NCBI GenBank assembly: GCA_963829545.1
Contig: CAWHIX010000010.1
Location: 372,001 to 436,000 of the forward strand
From: JAXGXJ01 sp963829545
Lineage (GTDB): Bacteria; Actinomycetota; Thermoleophilia; RBG-16-64-13
Reading direction: 5' to 3'
Length of the DNA: 64,000 nt
In this document: piece after piece, positions 32,894 to 41,212 of the stretch
How the letters are laid out: each line of letters opens with the position of its first letter
Position numbering within the stretch: position 1 is the first letter of the stretch
Position numbers and translations under genes: made by a program
Notes under the pieces: generated by a model
Seen by the model: only the letters and a program-made list of their open reading frames with translations
Told to the model about the DNA's origin: nothing
The model's database searches: none

Positions 32894-35074
32894 TTGCCTG
32901 CCGGGGGTGGCTTCCACTACCCGTTGGGTGCGGCCGAGGCGGTCGCCCTGGGTTCTGTCCGCCTTCCTCCGACCGCCAAGACAGCCCTCGATCCGGCCCG
33001 ACTGAATCGGGCGGTCGCCGGCCTTCCTGGAGTGGGAAAGACCATCAGGGGCCGCCTGCACGGTATGGGTATCGAGACGGTCGGTGACCTGCTTCTCCAC
33101 CTACCTTTCCGCCATGAGCCGCCTTCCCGACTGGCGCCCGTGGCGGGTCTGGCCGTGGGAGAGGAGGTCACTCTGCGGGTGCAGGTGCTGTCGTGCGCCC
33201 TCCGGGAGACGGCCAGGCGGCGCGTCAAGGTGCTGGAGGCCTTGGTCTCCGACGACACCGGGAGCATCCTTGCCGTCTGGTACAACCAGGCCTACCTGGA
33301 GACCCCCTTTCGCGAGAGGCCCGAGGTCTTGGTGCGAGGCGCCTTGGTCAGGCAGCGAGGCACGTCTCTCTTCGTGGTCAAGCGGCACGAGATCCTGGGA
33401 GAGAAGGGGGAAAGCTTCCACATCTTGGGACTCGTCCCCGTCTACCCCAGTACCGCCGACCTCAGCGTGCGTACCATCCGCACACTTCTTCACCGGGCAG
33501 AGCCCTACGCCCGTGATCTCATCGACCCTCTTCCCGCCCGACTGCTGGCGGAGCGTCGCTACCCCGGCCGCGCAGAGTCCGTCATGGCAAGCCATTTCCC
33601 GGCGGATCACCGCGAAGCCTTGCGCGCGCACGACAGGCTGGCCTTCGAGGAGTTGCTGTTGCTGCAGGTCGCCGTGCTACGTCGGCGGAGGCGCCAGGAC
33701 GAGCAGCGGAGAGCGCGTGCTCTGGCTCTGCCTGCCGACCTCAGTCGGGCGTTCCTTGCCGCCCTACCGTTCCGGCCCACGGGCGCGCAGACGAGAGTCA
33801 TGGAGGAGATCGACCACGATCTGGTGCGCGACATACCGATGCGCCGCCTGCTGCACGGAGACGTGGGCTCAGGCAAGACGGTCGTGGCGGCCTACAGCAT
33901 GCTGCGCGCCGTGGAGCAGGGCGGACAGGCGGCGCTGATGGCTCCCACCGAGGTCCTGGCCGACCAGCACTTTCTGGGCCTGTCGGCGCAGCTTGCCGCC
34001 CTGGGCGTGGACGTCCGTCTGCTCAAGGGCAGCCAGCCGGCCCGGGAACGGAAGGCCGTCCTGGAGGCACTGAGTGCGGGTACGGGCGACGTGGTGGTGG
34101 GGACGCATGCCTTGATACAGGATGGTGTGGTGTTTAACGACCTTCGGGTGGCCGTGGTGGACGAGCAGCACCGGTTTGGGGTGCGGCAGCGCGACGCGAT
34201 CCTGGTTCCGGGCGGCGGGGATTGCTGGCCGCACACCCTGCACATGTCGGCGACGCCCATCCCTCGCACGCTCAGCCTTACACTTTACGGCGACTTGGAC
34301 GTGAGCACGCTCGACGAACTCCCGCCGGGAAGGTCGCCGGTGCGCACCCGGCTCGTCTTTGGGGAATCCGAGGCGCGCATGTGGGAGTTCGTACGCGAGG
34401 AGCTTGGGCGGGGAAGGCAGGCTTACGTCGTCTGTCCGCTTATCGAGGAGAGCGAGGCCCTGCAAACCGCTTCCGCGACACAGACCGCCGCGGAGCTCGC
34501 CTCCGGCGAGCTCCGCGGCTACCGATTACGTCTCCTTCACGGGCAACTGCCGCCCGCGGAGAAAGCTGCAGTCATGGCCGCCTACGTCGCCGGCGACGTG
34601 GACGTGCTGGTTAGTACGACGGTCATCGAGGTGGGTATCGACGTTTCCAACGCCACCGTCATGGTAATACTGGGCGCGCGGCGCTTCGGGCTGTCACAGT
34701 TGCACCAGTTGCGGGGCCGGGTAGGTCGGGGAGCGGAGCGATCGTATTGCTTCCTGCTATCCGAGGGCGAGGACGAGGCGGTCCTCGATCGCTTGGCCCT
34801 CTTCGCCCGCACCAACGACGGTTTCGCTCTGGCCGAAGCCGACCTCGCGGCCCGGGGGGAGGGGCAGCTCTTTGGAGACCGCCAGTCGGGCCTGGGCGAT
34901 CTCCACGTGGCCTCGCTGCTGCGCGACCAACGCCTCCTGAGCGAGGCCCGTACAGTCGCGGCGGCGCTCCTGGGGCCCGAGGGACCCGGAGAAGACGATC
35001 CCATCTGGGCGCCGGTCTTCGCGGCGGCGGAGGCGACCTTCGGCGAGAAGCTGGACTGGGTGGACCGGGTGTGA
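32894..35074 (+). CDS. recG: ATP-dependent DNA helicase RecG
   Basis: Branch-migration helicase that remodels stalled forks. TTG 32894 is seven bases after the DegV stop. The 726-residue protein has an HhH-containing wedge domain (GVGKTIRGRLHGMGIETVGDLLLHLPFRHE), an OB fold, Walker A HGDVGSGKTVVAAY, DEQH in VDEQHRFGV and LHMSATPIPRTLSL. The C-terminal lobe has STTVIEVGIDVSNA and QLRGRVGRGAERSYC. Its stop overlaps the rsmD start by 4 bases. Confidence 0.96.
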   Translation: MPAGGGFHYPLGAAEAVALGSVRLPPTAKTALDPARLNRAVAGLPGVGKTIRGRLHGMGIETVGDLLLHLPFRHEPPSRLAPVAGLAVGEEVTLRVQVLSCALRETARRRVKVLEALVSDDTGSILAVWYNQAYLETPFRERPEVLVRGALVRQRGTSLFVVKRHEILGEKGESFHILGLVPVYPSTADLSVRTIRTLLHRAEPYARDLIDPLPARLLAERRYPGRAESVMASHFPADHREALRAHDRLAFEELLLLQVAVLRRRRRQDEQRRARALALPADLSRAFLAALPFRPTGAQTRVMEEIDHDLVRDIPMRRLLHGDVGSGKTVVAAYSMLRAVEQGGQAALMAPTEVLADQHFLGLSAQLAALGVDVRLLKGSQPARERKAVLEALSAGTGDVVVGTHALIQDGVVFNDLRVAVVDEQHRFGVRQRDAILVPGGGDCWPHTLHMSATPIPRTLSLTLYGDLDVSTLDELPPGRSPVRTRLVFGESEARMWEFVREELGRGRQAYVVCPLIEESEALQTASATQTAAELASGELRGYRLRLLHGQLPPAEKAAVMAAYVAGDVDVLVSTTVIEVGIDVSNATVMVILGARRFGLSQLHQLRGRVGRGAERSYCFLLSEGEDEAVLDRLALFARTNDGFALAEADLAARGEGQLFGDRQSGLGDLHVASLLRDQRLLSEARTVAAALLGPEGPGEDDPIWAPVFAAAEATFGEKLDWVDRV

Positions 35075-35702
35075 ACGCCTCCCGGCCGGGTACCCTGCGC
35101 ATCGTCGGGGGCAGGAAGAGAGGTCGGCGGCTGAAGGTGCCCCTGCGAGGAGAGGTGAGGCCTACGGCGGACAGGGTGCGCGAGGCCATCTTCGACGCGC
35201 TCGGTCCCGTGGAGGGCCTGCAGGTGCTCGACCTGTTCGCCGGGAGTGGGGCCATGGGATTGGAGGCGCTTTCTCGCGGTGCCTCGCGCTGCGTCTTTGT
35301 CGAGGGCGACGGGCAAGTGGCCGCCGTGCTGCGCCAGAACATAGCCGGGCTGGGCTTCACACCGGCCTCTGCACCGGTGCTCGTGACCGACTACGTGCGA
35401 GCCGTCCAACGCCTCGGCGAGCGCGAGGGTCCCGCGGAGCGGGGGGCTCCGCGGAGCCGGGGGGCCCCGGAGGGTCGGCCGCACTGTTCGATTTGCTCTT
35501 TGTAGACCCTCCTTATAGAATGCTGCAGGAAGTGGAAGTAACGCTCGGGCCGCTGCTGGCGGCCTTGCTCGCCGACGACGGGGTCGTCGTCGTAGAAGGT
35601 CCTCGCTCAACACAGGTCGGCATGGGGCTGGCCCCGATCTTCGACCGTACATACGGAGAAACCAGGGTGGTCATGCTCGAGAAGAGGAGGAGTGGCCCGT
35701 GA
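35071..35702 (+). CDS. rsmD: 16S rRNA (guanine966-N2)-methyltransferase RsmD, one frameshift
   Basis: Methylates G966 of 16S rRNA with S-adenosylmethionine. GTG 35071 overlaps the recG stop. The first frame has RIVGGRKRGRRLKVP, RPTADRVREAIFDAL and the SAM motif DLFAGSGAMGLEALSRGA. The catalytic motif VDPPYR appears in another frame (AALFDLLFVDPPYRML) and runs to TGA 35702. The break lies in 35440-35475, a stretch with two long G runs, so a homopolymer error is likely. The stop overlaps coaD. Confidence 0.9.
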
Positions 35703-36193
35703 ACGTGGCTCTTTTGCCGGGGACGTATGACCCTGTGACCATAGGGCATCTGGACGTGATATCGCGGTGCAGCGCCATGTTCGACGATGTGGTAGTGGGG
35801 GTGGTGGACGATTCGTTCCGCAAGTCGGTCCTCTTCCGCGCCGAAGAGCGCGTCTACTTCCTTGAGGAATCCACGAAGGACCTTCCCAATGTCGAGGTGA
35901 TGGTGCTGCGTGGCCTAGTGGTGAGCCTGGCCCGCAAGGTGGGTGCACACGTGCTGGTCAAGGGACTTCGGGCCGTCACCGACTTCGAGTACGAGTTTCA
36001 GATGGCTCAACTGAACCGTAAGCTGGACCCAGAACTGGAGACGATGTACCTTATGGCGTCGCCCGAGTTTTCGTTTCTGAGCTCGAGCGGGGTGAAGGAG
36101 ATAGCACGGTACGGAGGCGGCATCAGCGATCTCGTGCCCGAAGTGGTAGCCCGCCGCTTCGCCGAAATGTATGGAAATGCGGAGGCTGAATAA
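35699..36193 (+). CDS. coaD: Phosphopantetheine adenylyltransferase
   Basis: Makes dephospho-CoA. The 164-residue Rossmann-like nucleotidyltransferase from GTG 35699 has the T/HxGH motif in PGTYDPVTIGHLDVI, VKGLRAVTDFEYEFQMAQLNR, and FSFLSSSGVKEIARYGG near the ATP-binding end. rsmD-coaD adjacency is usual in bacteria. It overlaps the coiled-coil gene at ATG 36193. Confidence 0.96.
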   Translation: MNVALLPGTYDPVTIGHLDVISRCSAMFDDVVVGVVDDSFRKSVLFRAEERVYFLEESTKDLPNVEVMVLRGLVVSLARKVGAHVLVKGLRAVTDFEYEFQMAQLNRKLDPELETMYLMASPEFSFLSSSGVKEIARYGGGISDLVPEVVARRFAEMYGNAEAE

Positions 36194-36654
36194 TGGATGT
36201 TCTCGTTCTCATCGACAAACTCGACGACCTAGTTCATGGCGCCAGCACCTTCCCCATGACCGACAAGGTCATGATCGACCGTGATGAGATCTACGACCTG
36301 CTCGATCAGATGCGGGCCACTATCCCGGAAGAGATCAAACAGGCCCGCTGGATAGTCAAAGAACGGCAGGAGATGCTGCAGGAGGCCAAGGAGGAAGCCG
36401 AGCGCATCCTGAGCGAGGCCCGCGAGGAAGCTCACCGCTTGGCCAGCGAGCAAGAGGTGGTGCGCCTCGCCCAGAGGCAGTCGGAAGACATCATCCGTGA
36501 CGCCGAGGCCCGGGAACGCGAGATCCGTCTGGGCGCCGAAGACTACGCCGACGAGATCCTCAAGACCCTTGAGACGAACCTGGACAAGTTCCTGGCCGCA
36601 GTGCAGAGAGGGCGCGAGCGCCTGCAGACAGGGAGCGGTTCCGACAACCTGTGA
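36193..36654 (+). CDS. DivIVA/SepIVA-like coiled-coil protein
   Basis: A 153-residue, highly charged protein with a long helix from about residue 45 to 145 (EERILSEAREEAHRLASEQEVV-type heptads). In actinobacteria a coiled-coil protein of this type (SepIVA or F0-b-like) lies between coaD and the DUF177-rpmF pair and takes part in cell division or polar growth. The N-terminus VLVLIDKLDDLVHGASTFP is the family-like start. The role is inferred from position and shape. Confidence 0.8.
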   Translation: MDVLVLIDKLDDLVHGASTFPMTDKVMIDRDEIYDLLDQMRATIPEEIKQARWIVKERQEMLQEAKEEAERILSEAREEAHRLASEQEVVRLAQRQSEDIIRDAEAREREIRLGAEDYADEILKTLETNLDKFLAAVQRGRERLQTGSGSDNL

Positions 36655-37205
36655 CGAACGCGCCGAAAGGCGCGCTGGGGATCATGGCGGCATCAACGAT
36701 ACATCTGCATCTCGATGACCTCGGTCTGCACACGGGAGAGAGTTGGGAGCGGACCTACCCGCTGGAGATGCCACCCCTTCTTTTCGGGGGGGCCTGCTAC
36801 GACGTCCTCATTCCCGATGGCACGACAGTCGTCGTTGAGCGGGTAGCCGGTGGCTTCCTGGTGCGCGTGTGGTTGACTGCTTCGGTGTACGGGCGCTGCG
36901 ACCGCTGCCTGCGCGAGGTGTCGCTACGTGTCGAGGCGGAGCAGGAGGAATTCGCGCCTACGGCCAAGGACGGCTGGGAGGAGTCGGAGTTCAGCGAGTT
37001 CATCGAGGACATGGTCGTCGATGTGAACGGGCTTGCCCGCGAGGCCCTGGTCCTTGCCCTTCCGGCACAGATAGTGTGTGCCGCGGAGTGCCGTGGGCTG
37101 TGCTCACGTTGCGGCCGGGATCTCAATCTGGGTGTGTGCGCGTGCGGGCCTGTGGATACCGACGACCGCTGGGGCCCGCTCAAGGATCTGAAGCTGGAGG
37201 AGTGA
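36651..37205 (+). CDS. DUF177 (YceD) family protein
   Basis: A conserved partner of rpmF, linked in other bacteria to 23S rRNA accumulation. GTG 36651 overlaps the previous stop; an in-frame ATG lies at 36684. The protein has GRCDRCLREV and a C-terminal Cys cluster (CAAECRGLCSRCGRDLN.. CAC), a probable zinc site. It ends 115 bases before L32, with a promoter between them. Confidence 0.9.
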   Translation: MTNAPKGALGIMAASTIHLHLDDLGLHTGESWERTYPLEMPPLLFGGACYDVLIPDGTTVVVERVAGGFLVRVWLTASVYGRCDRCLREVSLRVEAEQEEFAPTAKDGWEESEFSEFIEDMVVDVNGLAREALVLALPAQIVCAAECRGLCSRCGRDLNLGVCACGPVDTDDRWGPLKDLKLEE

Positions 37206-37254
37206 GCGCAGTTCGCCGAGGGCACGGCTGAGGCGACAGCACCACCACCGGCCC

Positions 37255-37283
37255 TTGAAATATCACGTCCGATGGGGTACAAA
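37255..37283 (+). promoter_or_regulatory. Promoter of rpmF
   Basis: TTGAAA (37255-37260), exactly 17 bases, TACAAA (37278-37283). The predicted start is near 37290, about 31 bases before the L32 ATG. Confidence 0.65.
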
Positions 37284-37320
37284 CTGACGGTTTCCCCATA
37301 GGTGTAGAGAGAGGCAGATT

Positions 37321-37500
37321 ATGGCCGTACCCAAGAGAAAGACCTCCAAGGCCCGCCGCGACGCGCGCCGCGCCACCCACGCCGTCAGCGCGCCGAGTGT
37401 GGCGGAGTGCCCGCATTGCCACAGCCCCAGGCTGCCCCACCGGGTGTGCCCGAACTGCGGTATGTACAACGGTCGCCAGGTCGTCGAAGTAGAGGAGTGA
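37321..37500 (+). CDS. rpmF: 50S ribosomal protein L32 (zinc type)
   Basis: A 59-residue protein read directly from ATG 37321 to TGA 37500. The N-terminus MAVPKRKTSKARRDARRATH is the L32 signature. Two Cys pairs, CPHC and CPNC, form the zinc ribbon and the end GRQVVEVEE is typical. AGAGAGG lies upstream. It follows DUF177 as in most bacteria. Confidence 0.96.
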   Translation: MAVPKRKTSKARRDARRATHAVSAPSVAECPHCHSPRLPHRVCPNCGMYNGRQVVEVEE

Positions 37501-37545
37501 TGTCCCTGATCGGATCGCTCGCCGGTTCGTAGGGACTGAAGGTCG

Positions 37546-37791
37546 ATGCAGATCATCGTGCAAGAGGGAGAAGCTTCGGTCAGTCTCCTGACGCCCATCC
37601 AAGCGCCGGACGATTCACTGCGGAGCACGACCGTGCAGAACGTGGTGGGAGCGGTGAAGGTCTACTACCGCGACTTCGAGATCGTGCGCGTGGAGGCCCG
37701 CGAGGGCTCGCTGGAACTGCTTCCATCCTGCGTGAGCGCAGTCGCCTGGGTTAGAAAAGACCGCTGCTATCAACTCAAGCCTGGGACCTAG
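37546..37791 (+). CDS. Small hypothetical protein
   Basis: An 81-residue reading frame from ATG 37546 with GAAGG upstream and codon third positions as GC-rich as the neighbours. It begins QIIVQEGEASVSLLTPIQAP, has no signal or membrane segment and matches no family I know. It lies between rpmF and a terminator. A reverse-strand frame of similar length overlaps it, so the call is moderate. Confidence 0.45.
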   Translation: MQIIVQEGEASVSLLTPIQAPDDSLRSTTVQNVVGAVKVYYRDFEIVRVEAREGSLELLPSCVSAVAWVRKDRCYQLKPGT

Positions 37792-37870
37792 GGCGAAGGG
37801 CCGGCCGGTAGTGCTCATGAGAGAGGGTCCGGCCCGCGACGGCATTGCTCATGGTTATATCCGTTCTCTG

Positions 37871-37905
37871 AAGGACGCTACCCCTCGGTGGCGTCCTTTG
37901 GTTTT
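37871..37905 (+). terminator. Intrinsic terminator before EF-G paralogue
   Basis: AAGGACGC plus T-ACC (37871-37882) pairs with GGT-G plus GCGTCCTT (37887-37898), a stem of about 12 bp with loop CCTC, followed by TTTGGTTTT. It ends the rpmF transcript. A TTATAT box (37855-37860) just upstream could alternatively start a short attenuated RNA. Confidence 0.75.
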
Positions 37906-37965
37906 GAGGCCCGCGGGGTCGACTGTGAAACAGACAAACTGGAACGCGGAGGCGAGGAGGCATTC

Positions 37966-40053
37966 ATGGCGCTGTCAGATCCGGCCAAGATAAGGAACAT
38001 CTCGGTGGTGGGACATCGCGGGTCGGGAAAGACTTCGCTCATAGAGGCCATGCTGTTTACCACGGGTGTGAAGAACCGTCTTGGGTCTGTCGTGGACGGC
38101 ACAACGGCGATGGACCACGACGAGGACGAGATCAAGCGGCAGATGACCATCTCCGCCGGCATGGCCCACCTCGATTGGGACGGCGCCAAGATCAATCTCA
38201 TCGACACTCCAGGTGAGGCTTCCTTCATCAACGAGGCCATGGGGACACTCAGCGTGGTCGAAGGAGTCCTTATGGTGGTCAACGCGGTCACCAGAGTGGA
38301 AGTGCAGACGGAGCGCCTCTGGAAGCGCGCCGCCGATATGGGGGTATCCCGGGTCGTGGCCGTCAACATGATGGACCGCGAGCGGGCGTACTTCATGGAG
38401 GCAGTCGCCGCCCTCAAGGCACGTTTTGGGGATGAGGTGGTGGCTCTCGCTCTGCCCATCGGCGAGGAAGCGGGCTTCAAGGGCATGGTCGACCTGCTGA
38501 CCATGAAGGCCTATGTCTACTCGGGCGGAGCCGGCAAAGCGACGGAGCAGGCCATCCCCGAGGACATGCAGGCTGCTGCCGAAGAAGCGCGGGAGAGCCT
38601 TGTCGACCGGGTGGCAGAGGCCGACGATGCTTTGTTGGAGAAGTATCTGGAAGGGACTGAACTGTCGCAGGAGGAAATCACCGCCGCCCTGTATGCCGCG
38701 GTGGCCGCCGGCCTGGTCTGCCCTGCAGTCCCCGTCTCGGCTGCGAAGAACATCGGTATCGACCGCCTTCTGCAGCTTGTCCTCGCCGTGCCTTCGCCAG
38801 TCGTTAGGGGAGCCCGCAAGGCCCTGGCGGGCACCAGCGGCACGGAGGAGGTCGACCTTCCCGTAGATGCCGCCGCCCCCGCGGCTCTCTTTGTCTTCAA
38901 GACCATCTACGACCAGTTCTCCGGCCGCGTGAATCTCGCGCGCATCTTCTCGGGCAAGATCGCCACCGACACGCAGCTGTTGAACACGCGCACCGCCGAG
39001 AAGGAGCGCACCGGCAACATCCTGCTCATGACGGGCAAGGAGACCAAGGGTGTCGAGCAGGCGGGCGCCGGAGACATCGTCGCCTTGGCCAAGCTCAAGG
39101 ACACGGGCACCGGCGACACTCTTTGCGACCCGGCTCATCCCCTTCGCCTGCCCCGCTACGAGTTCCCGCCCCCTGCCATCTCCTTCGCCATCACTCCGAA
39201 GACCCGGGGTGAGGATGAGAAGGTGTCCAACGGTCTGCGCCGCCTGGGCGAAGAAGACCCGGCTATGGAGCTGCGCTTCGACCCGCAGACCAAAGAGATG
39301 ATCATCTCCGGTACCAGTCAGGTGCACGTGGAAGTCATCCTCGACAAGCTCAAGCGTCGCTTCGGAGTGGAAGTGGATCTCCATCCGCCACAAGTGCCCT
39401 ATCGCGAGACCATACGCAAGAAGGCCAACGCCCAGGGTCGCCACAAGAAGCAGACCGGCGGCCGCGGCCAGTTCGGTGACTGCTGGATCGAAGTGGAACC
39501 GCAGCCTCGGGGCGAAGGCTACAAGTTCGAAGACGCCATCTTCGGTGGGTCGATCCCCCGGAACTTCATCCCCGCGGTGGAGAAGGGCATCGTGGAAGCC
39601 CTGGATCACGGCGTGATCGCCGGCTATCCGGTGGTGGACGTGAAGGTCAAGCTGTACGACGGCTCGTATCACACCGTCGATTCGTCCGAGCTGGCCTTCA
39701 AGCTGGCGGGCGGTCTGGCGTGGAACAAAGCCATGACCGAGGCCATGCCGGTACTGCTCGAGCCGGTGATGAACGTCGAGGTCGTCGCTCCCGAGGAGAA
39801 CATGGGCGACATCATGGGCGACCTCTCGAGCCGCCGCGGTCGTCCGCAGGGTGCCGAGAGCATGGGTGAGATGCACATAATCCGCGCCCAGGTGCCCCTG
39901 GCGGAGATGCTTACCTACGCTCCCCAACTGCGCTCCATGACGGCCGGACGGGGGTCGTTCACCCTGGAGTTCGACCACTACGAGGAAGTACCGGCCCATC
40001 TCATCGAGAAGATCGTGGCGGATGCCAAGGCCCGCAAGGCGGGAGAGTCCTAG
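37966..40053 (+). CDS. EF-G-like translational GTPase, divergent paralogue
   Basis: A 695-residue protein with the full five-domain EF-G layout, from ATG 37966 (GAGGAGG upstream). Domain I has P-loop GHRGSGKT (16-23) in place of the AHVDAGKT type. G3 is DTPGEASF, so the catalytic His after DTPG is Glu84. G4 reads NMMD (134-137) for the usual NKxD. Domains II-V keep EF-G landmarks (ETIRKKANAQGRHKKQTGGRGQ split around 490; RRGRPQGAESMGEMHIIRAQVPLAEM). It belongs with the EF-G2/FusA2-like group rather than the housekeeping fusA, which is not in this window. Its function is unknown and GTPase activity may be altered. Confidence 0.85.
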   Translation: MALSDPAKIRNISVVGHRGSGKTSLIEAMLFTTGVKNRLGSVVDGTTAMDHDEDEIKRQMTISAGMAHLDWDGAKINLIDTPGEASFINEAMGTLSVVEGVLMVVNAVTRVEVQTERLWKRAADMGVSRVVAVNMMDRERAYFMEAVAALKARFGDEVVALALPIGEEAGFKGMVDLLTMKAYVYSGGAGKATEQAIPEDMQAAAEEARESLVDRVAEADDALLEKYLEGTELSQEEITAALYAAVAAGLVCPAVPVSAAKNIGIDRLLQLVLAVPSPVVRGARKALAGTSGTEEVDLPVDAAAPAALFVFKTIYDQFSGRVNLARIFSGKIATDTQLLNTRTAEKERTGNILLMTGKETKGVEQAGAGDIVALAKLKDTGTGDTLCDPAHPLRLPRYEFPPPAISFAITPKTRGEDEKVSNGLRRLGEEDPAMELRFDPQTKEMIISGTSQVHVEVILDKLKRRFGVEVDLHPPQVPYRETIRKKANAQGRHKKQTGGRGQFGDCWIEVEPQPRGEGYKFEDAIFGGSIPRNFIPAVEKGIVEALDHGVIAGYPVVDVKVKLYDGSYHTVDSSELAFKLAGGLAWNKAMTEAMPVLLEPVMNVEVVAPEENMGDIMGDLSSRRGRPQGAESMGEMHIIRAQVPLAEMLTYAPQLRSMTAGRGSFTLEFDHYEEVPAHLIEKIVADAKARKAGES

Positions 40054-40066
40054 CACTTCACCACGC

Positions 40067-40086
40067 GCCCGGCCCAGCGGCCGGGC
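40067..40086. other. Short GC hairpin after EF-G paralogue
   Basis: GCCCGGCC and GGCCGGGC form a perfect 8-bp stem around CAGC just upstream of the stronger terminator; it is probably part of the same transcript end. Confidence 0.5.
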
Positions 40087-40100
40087 GCCGCGCCGTACTC

Positions 40101-40139
40101 GCTGCCGGCGGTCGTTTCGACCGCCGGCAGCTTCTGTTT
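40101..40139 (+). terminator. Terminator after EF-G paralogue
   Basis: A perfect 14-bp stem (40101-40114 with 40118-40131) with a TTT loop, followed by TTCTGTTT. It should separate the EF-G paralogue from the RpiR gene. Confidence 0.8.
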
Positions 40140-40193
40140 GGGGGTGCCTCTCAAGAGATCCTCACCAACCTCCGATGAAAGCAACGCAGGATG

Positions 40194-40229
40194 GTTGCAA
40201 CGAATCTTGTATTATTCTGTGTATGCAAC
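40194..40229. promoter_or_regulatory. Possible operator upstream of RpiR-family gene
   Basis: GTTGCAAC (40194-40201) is a perfect palindrome. Its half-sites recur as GCAAC at 40181-40185 and TGCAAC at 40224-40229, flanking a TATTAT -10-like box (40210-40215). The arrangement suits self-repression by the regulator encoded at 40253. Confidence 0.4.
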
Positions 40230-40252
40230 TCGTGCCGAACTGCGGAGGATAG

Positions 40253-41116
40253 TTGGACGACTCAAGGCCACGGCGGCTGAGCGATTTCCTGCGCGAGGGG
40301 TTTGACGGCTTTTCCCGGTCACAGAAGGCCGTCGCCCGCTACATAATCGACCACCTGGAAGAGGTCGGTTACCTGAGCGCGGAGGAACTGGGGCAGAAGG
40401 GCAACACCTCCTCGTCCACGGTGGTGCGTTTCGCCCAGTCTCTCGGCTTTGCCGGGTACCCGGAACTCCAGAAGGCGGCCCGTGACGAATATCGCCTGGG
40501 CGCCACAGCCCGCCCGGTTGTCCACGAGGACCAGCTTGGTTTCTCCATCGAGGAGGACATCCTTACTCGTTCCCTCAAGACGGATGCCCTCAGTCTGGAA
40601 GAGACCATCACCAAGAACAACCTGCCGCGCTTCAACAAAGCGGTGGCTGCTCTCGCAGGAGCGGGACGGGTGCTGACTGTGGGGCTGCATGAGGCGGCTA
40701 TGGTCGCGGAGTACAGCGCCTATATCTTCGAGCTTCTGGGCATGCCCTGTGCAGCTGTGACCGAAGGCAGCGAGTCCAACGTGGCCCGCCTCGTGCGTCT
40801 GGGGCAGGGTGACGTCCTCCTTGCCATCGGCTTTAGGCGCGCCCACTCAGTGACGGTGTCGTTCGCACAAAAGGCGGCGGCCCAGGGCGCGACGGTGATC
40901 GTCATCACCGACAACTCTCTGTCCGAGTTGGCCGACAAGAGCGACCTCACGCTCTACGCCGACATCGACTCCACCTTCTTCGCACACTCCCTCGTGGGAC
41001 CGATGAGTCTGGTCATGGCACTTGCCGCGGGCGTCTACTCGCGGGACCGCGACCGCTACGACGCAGGGGTCAGACTCGTGCGCGACAACACTACCGAATC
41101 GGGCTGGCTGCGCTGA
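40253..41116 (+). CDS. MurR/RpiR-family transcriptional regulator
   Basis: A 287-residue regulator from TTG 40253. The N-terminal HTH (SRSQKAVARYIIDHLEEVGYLSAEELGQKGNTSSSTVVRFAQSLGF, residues about 20-65, split here for reading) is typical of RpiR. The C-terminal SIS sugar-phosphate domain has VLTVGLHEAAMVAEYSAY, DVLLAIGFRR and VIVITDNSLSELA. It probably senses a phosphosugar. No sugar operon is adjacent, so its targets are unknown; palindromic repeats upstream suggest it controls itself. Confidence 0.9.
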   Translation: MDDSRPRRLSDFLREGFDGFSRSQKAVARYIIDHLEEVGYLSAEELGQKGNTSSSTVVRFAQSLGFAGYPELQKAARDEYRLGATARPVVHEDQLGFSIEEDILTRSLKTDALSLEETITKNNLPRFNKAVAALAGAGRVLTVGLHEAAMVAEYSAYIFELLGMPCAAVTEGSESNVARLVRLGQGDVLLAIGFRRAHSVTVSFAQKAAAQGATVIVITDNSLSELADKSDLTLYADIDSTFFAHSLVGPMSLVMALAAGVYSRDRDRYDAGVRLVRDNTTESGWLR

Positions 41117-41130
41117 CCACGGGGGCCGCG

Positions 41131-41159
41131 TTGAAGGCGTCCGGACCCTCGGCTAAACT
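41131..41159 (+). promoter_or_regulatory. Promoter of yebC-ruvCAB
   Basis: TTGAAG (41131-41136), exactly 17 bases, TAAACT (41154-41159). The predicted start is near 41166, some 47 bases before yebC. Confidence 0.65.
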
Positions 41160-41212
41160 CTATTCCCTGAGACAGATGTCAAACCAGGGGACTTCCGTGC
41201 GGAGGTTGTGAT

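Noticed and set aside
37975..40056. Long minus-strand open frame (693 codons)
   Set aside because: It lies wholly antisense to the EF-G paralogue, matches no family and is the usual product of high-GC codon bias.
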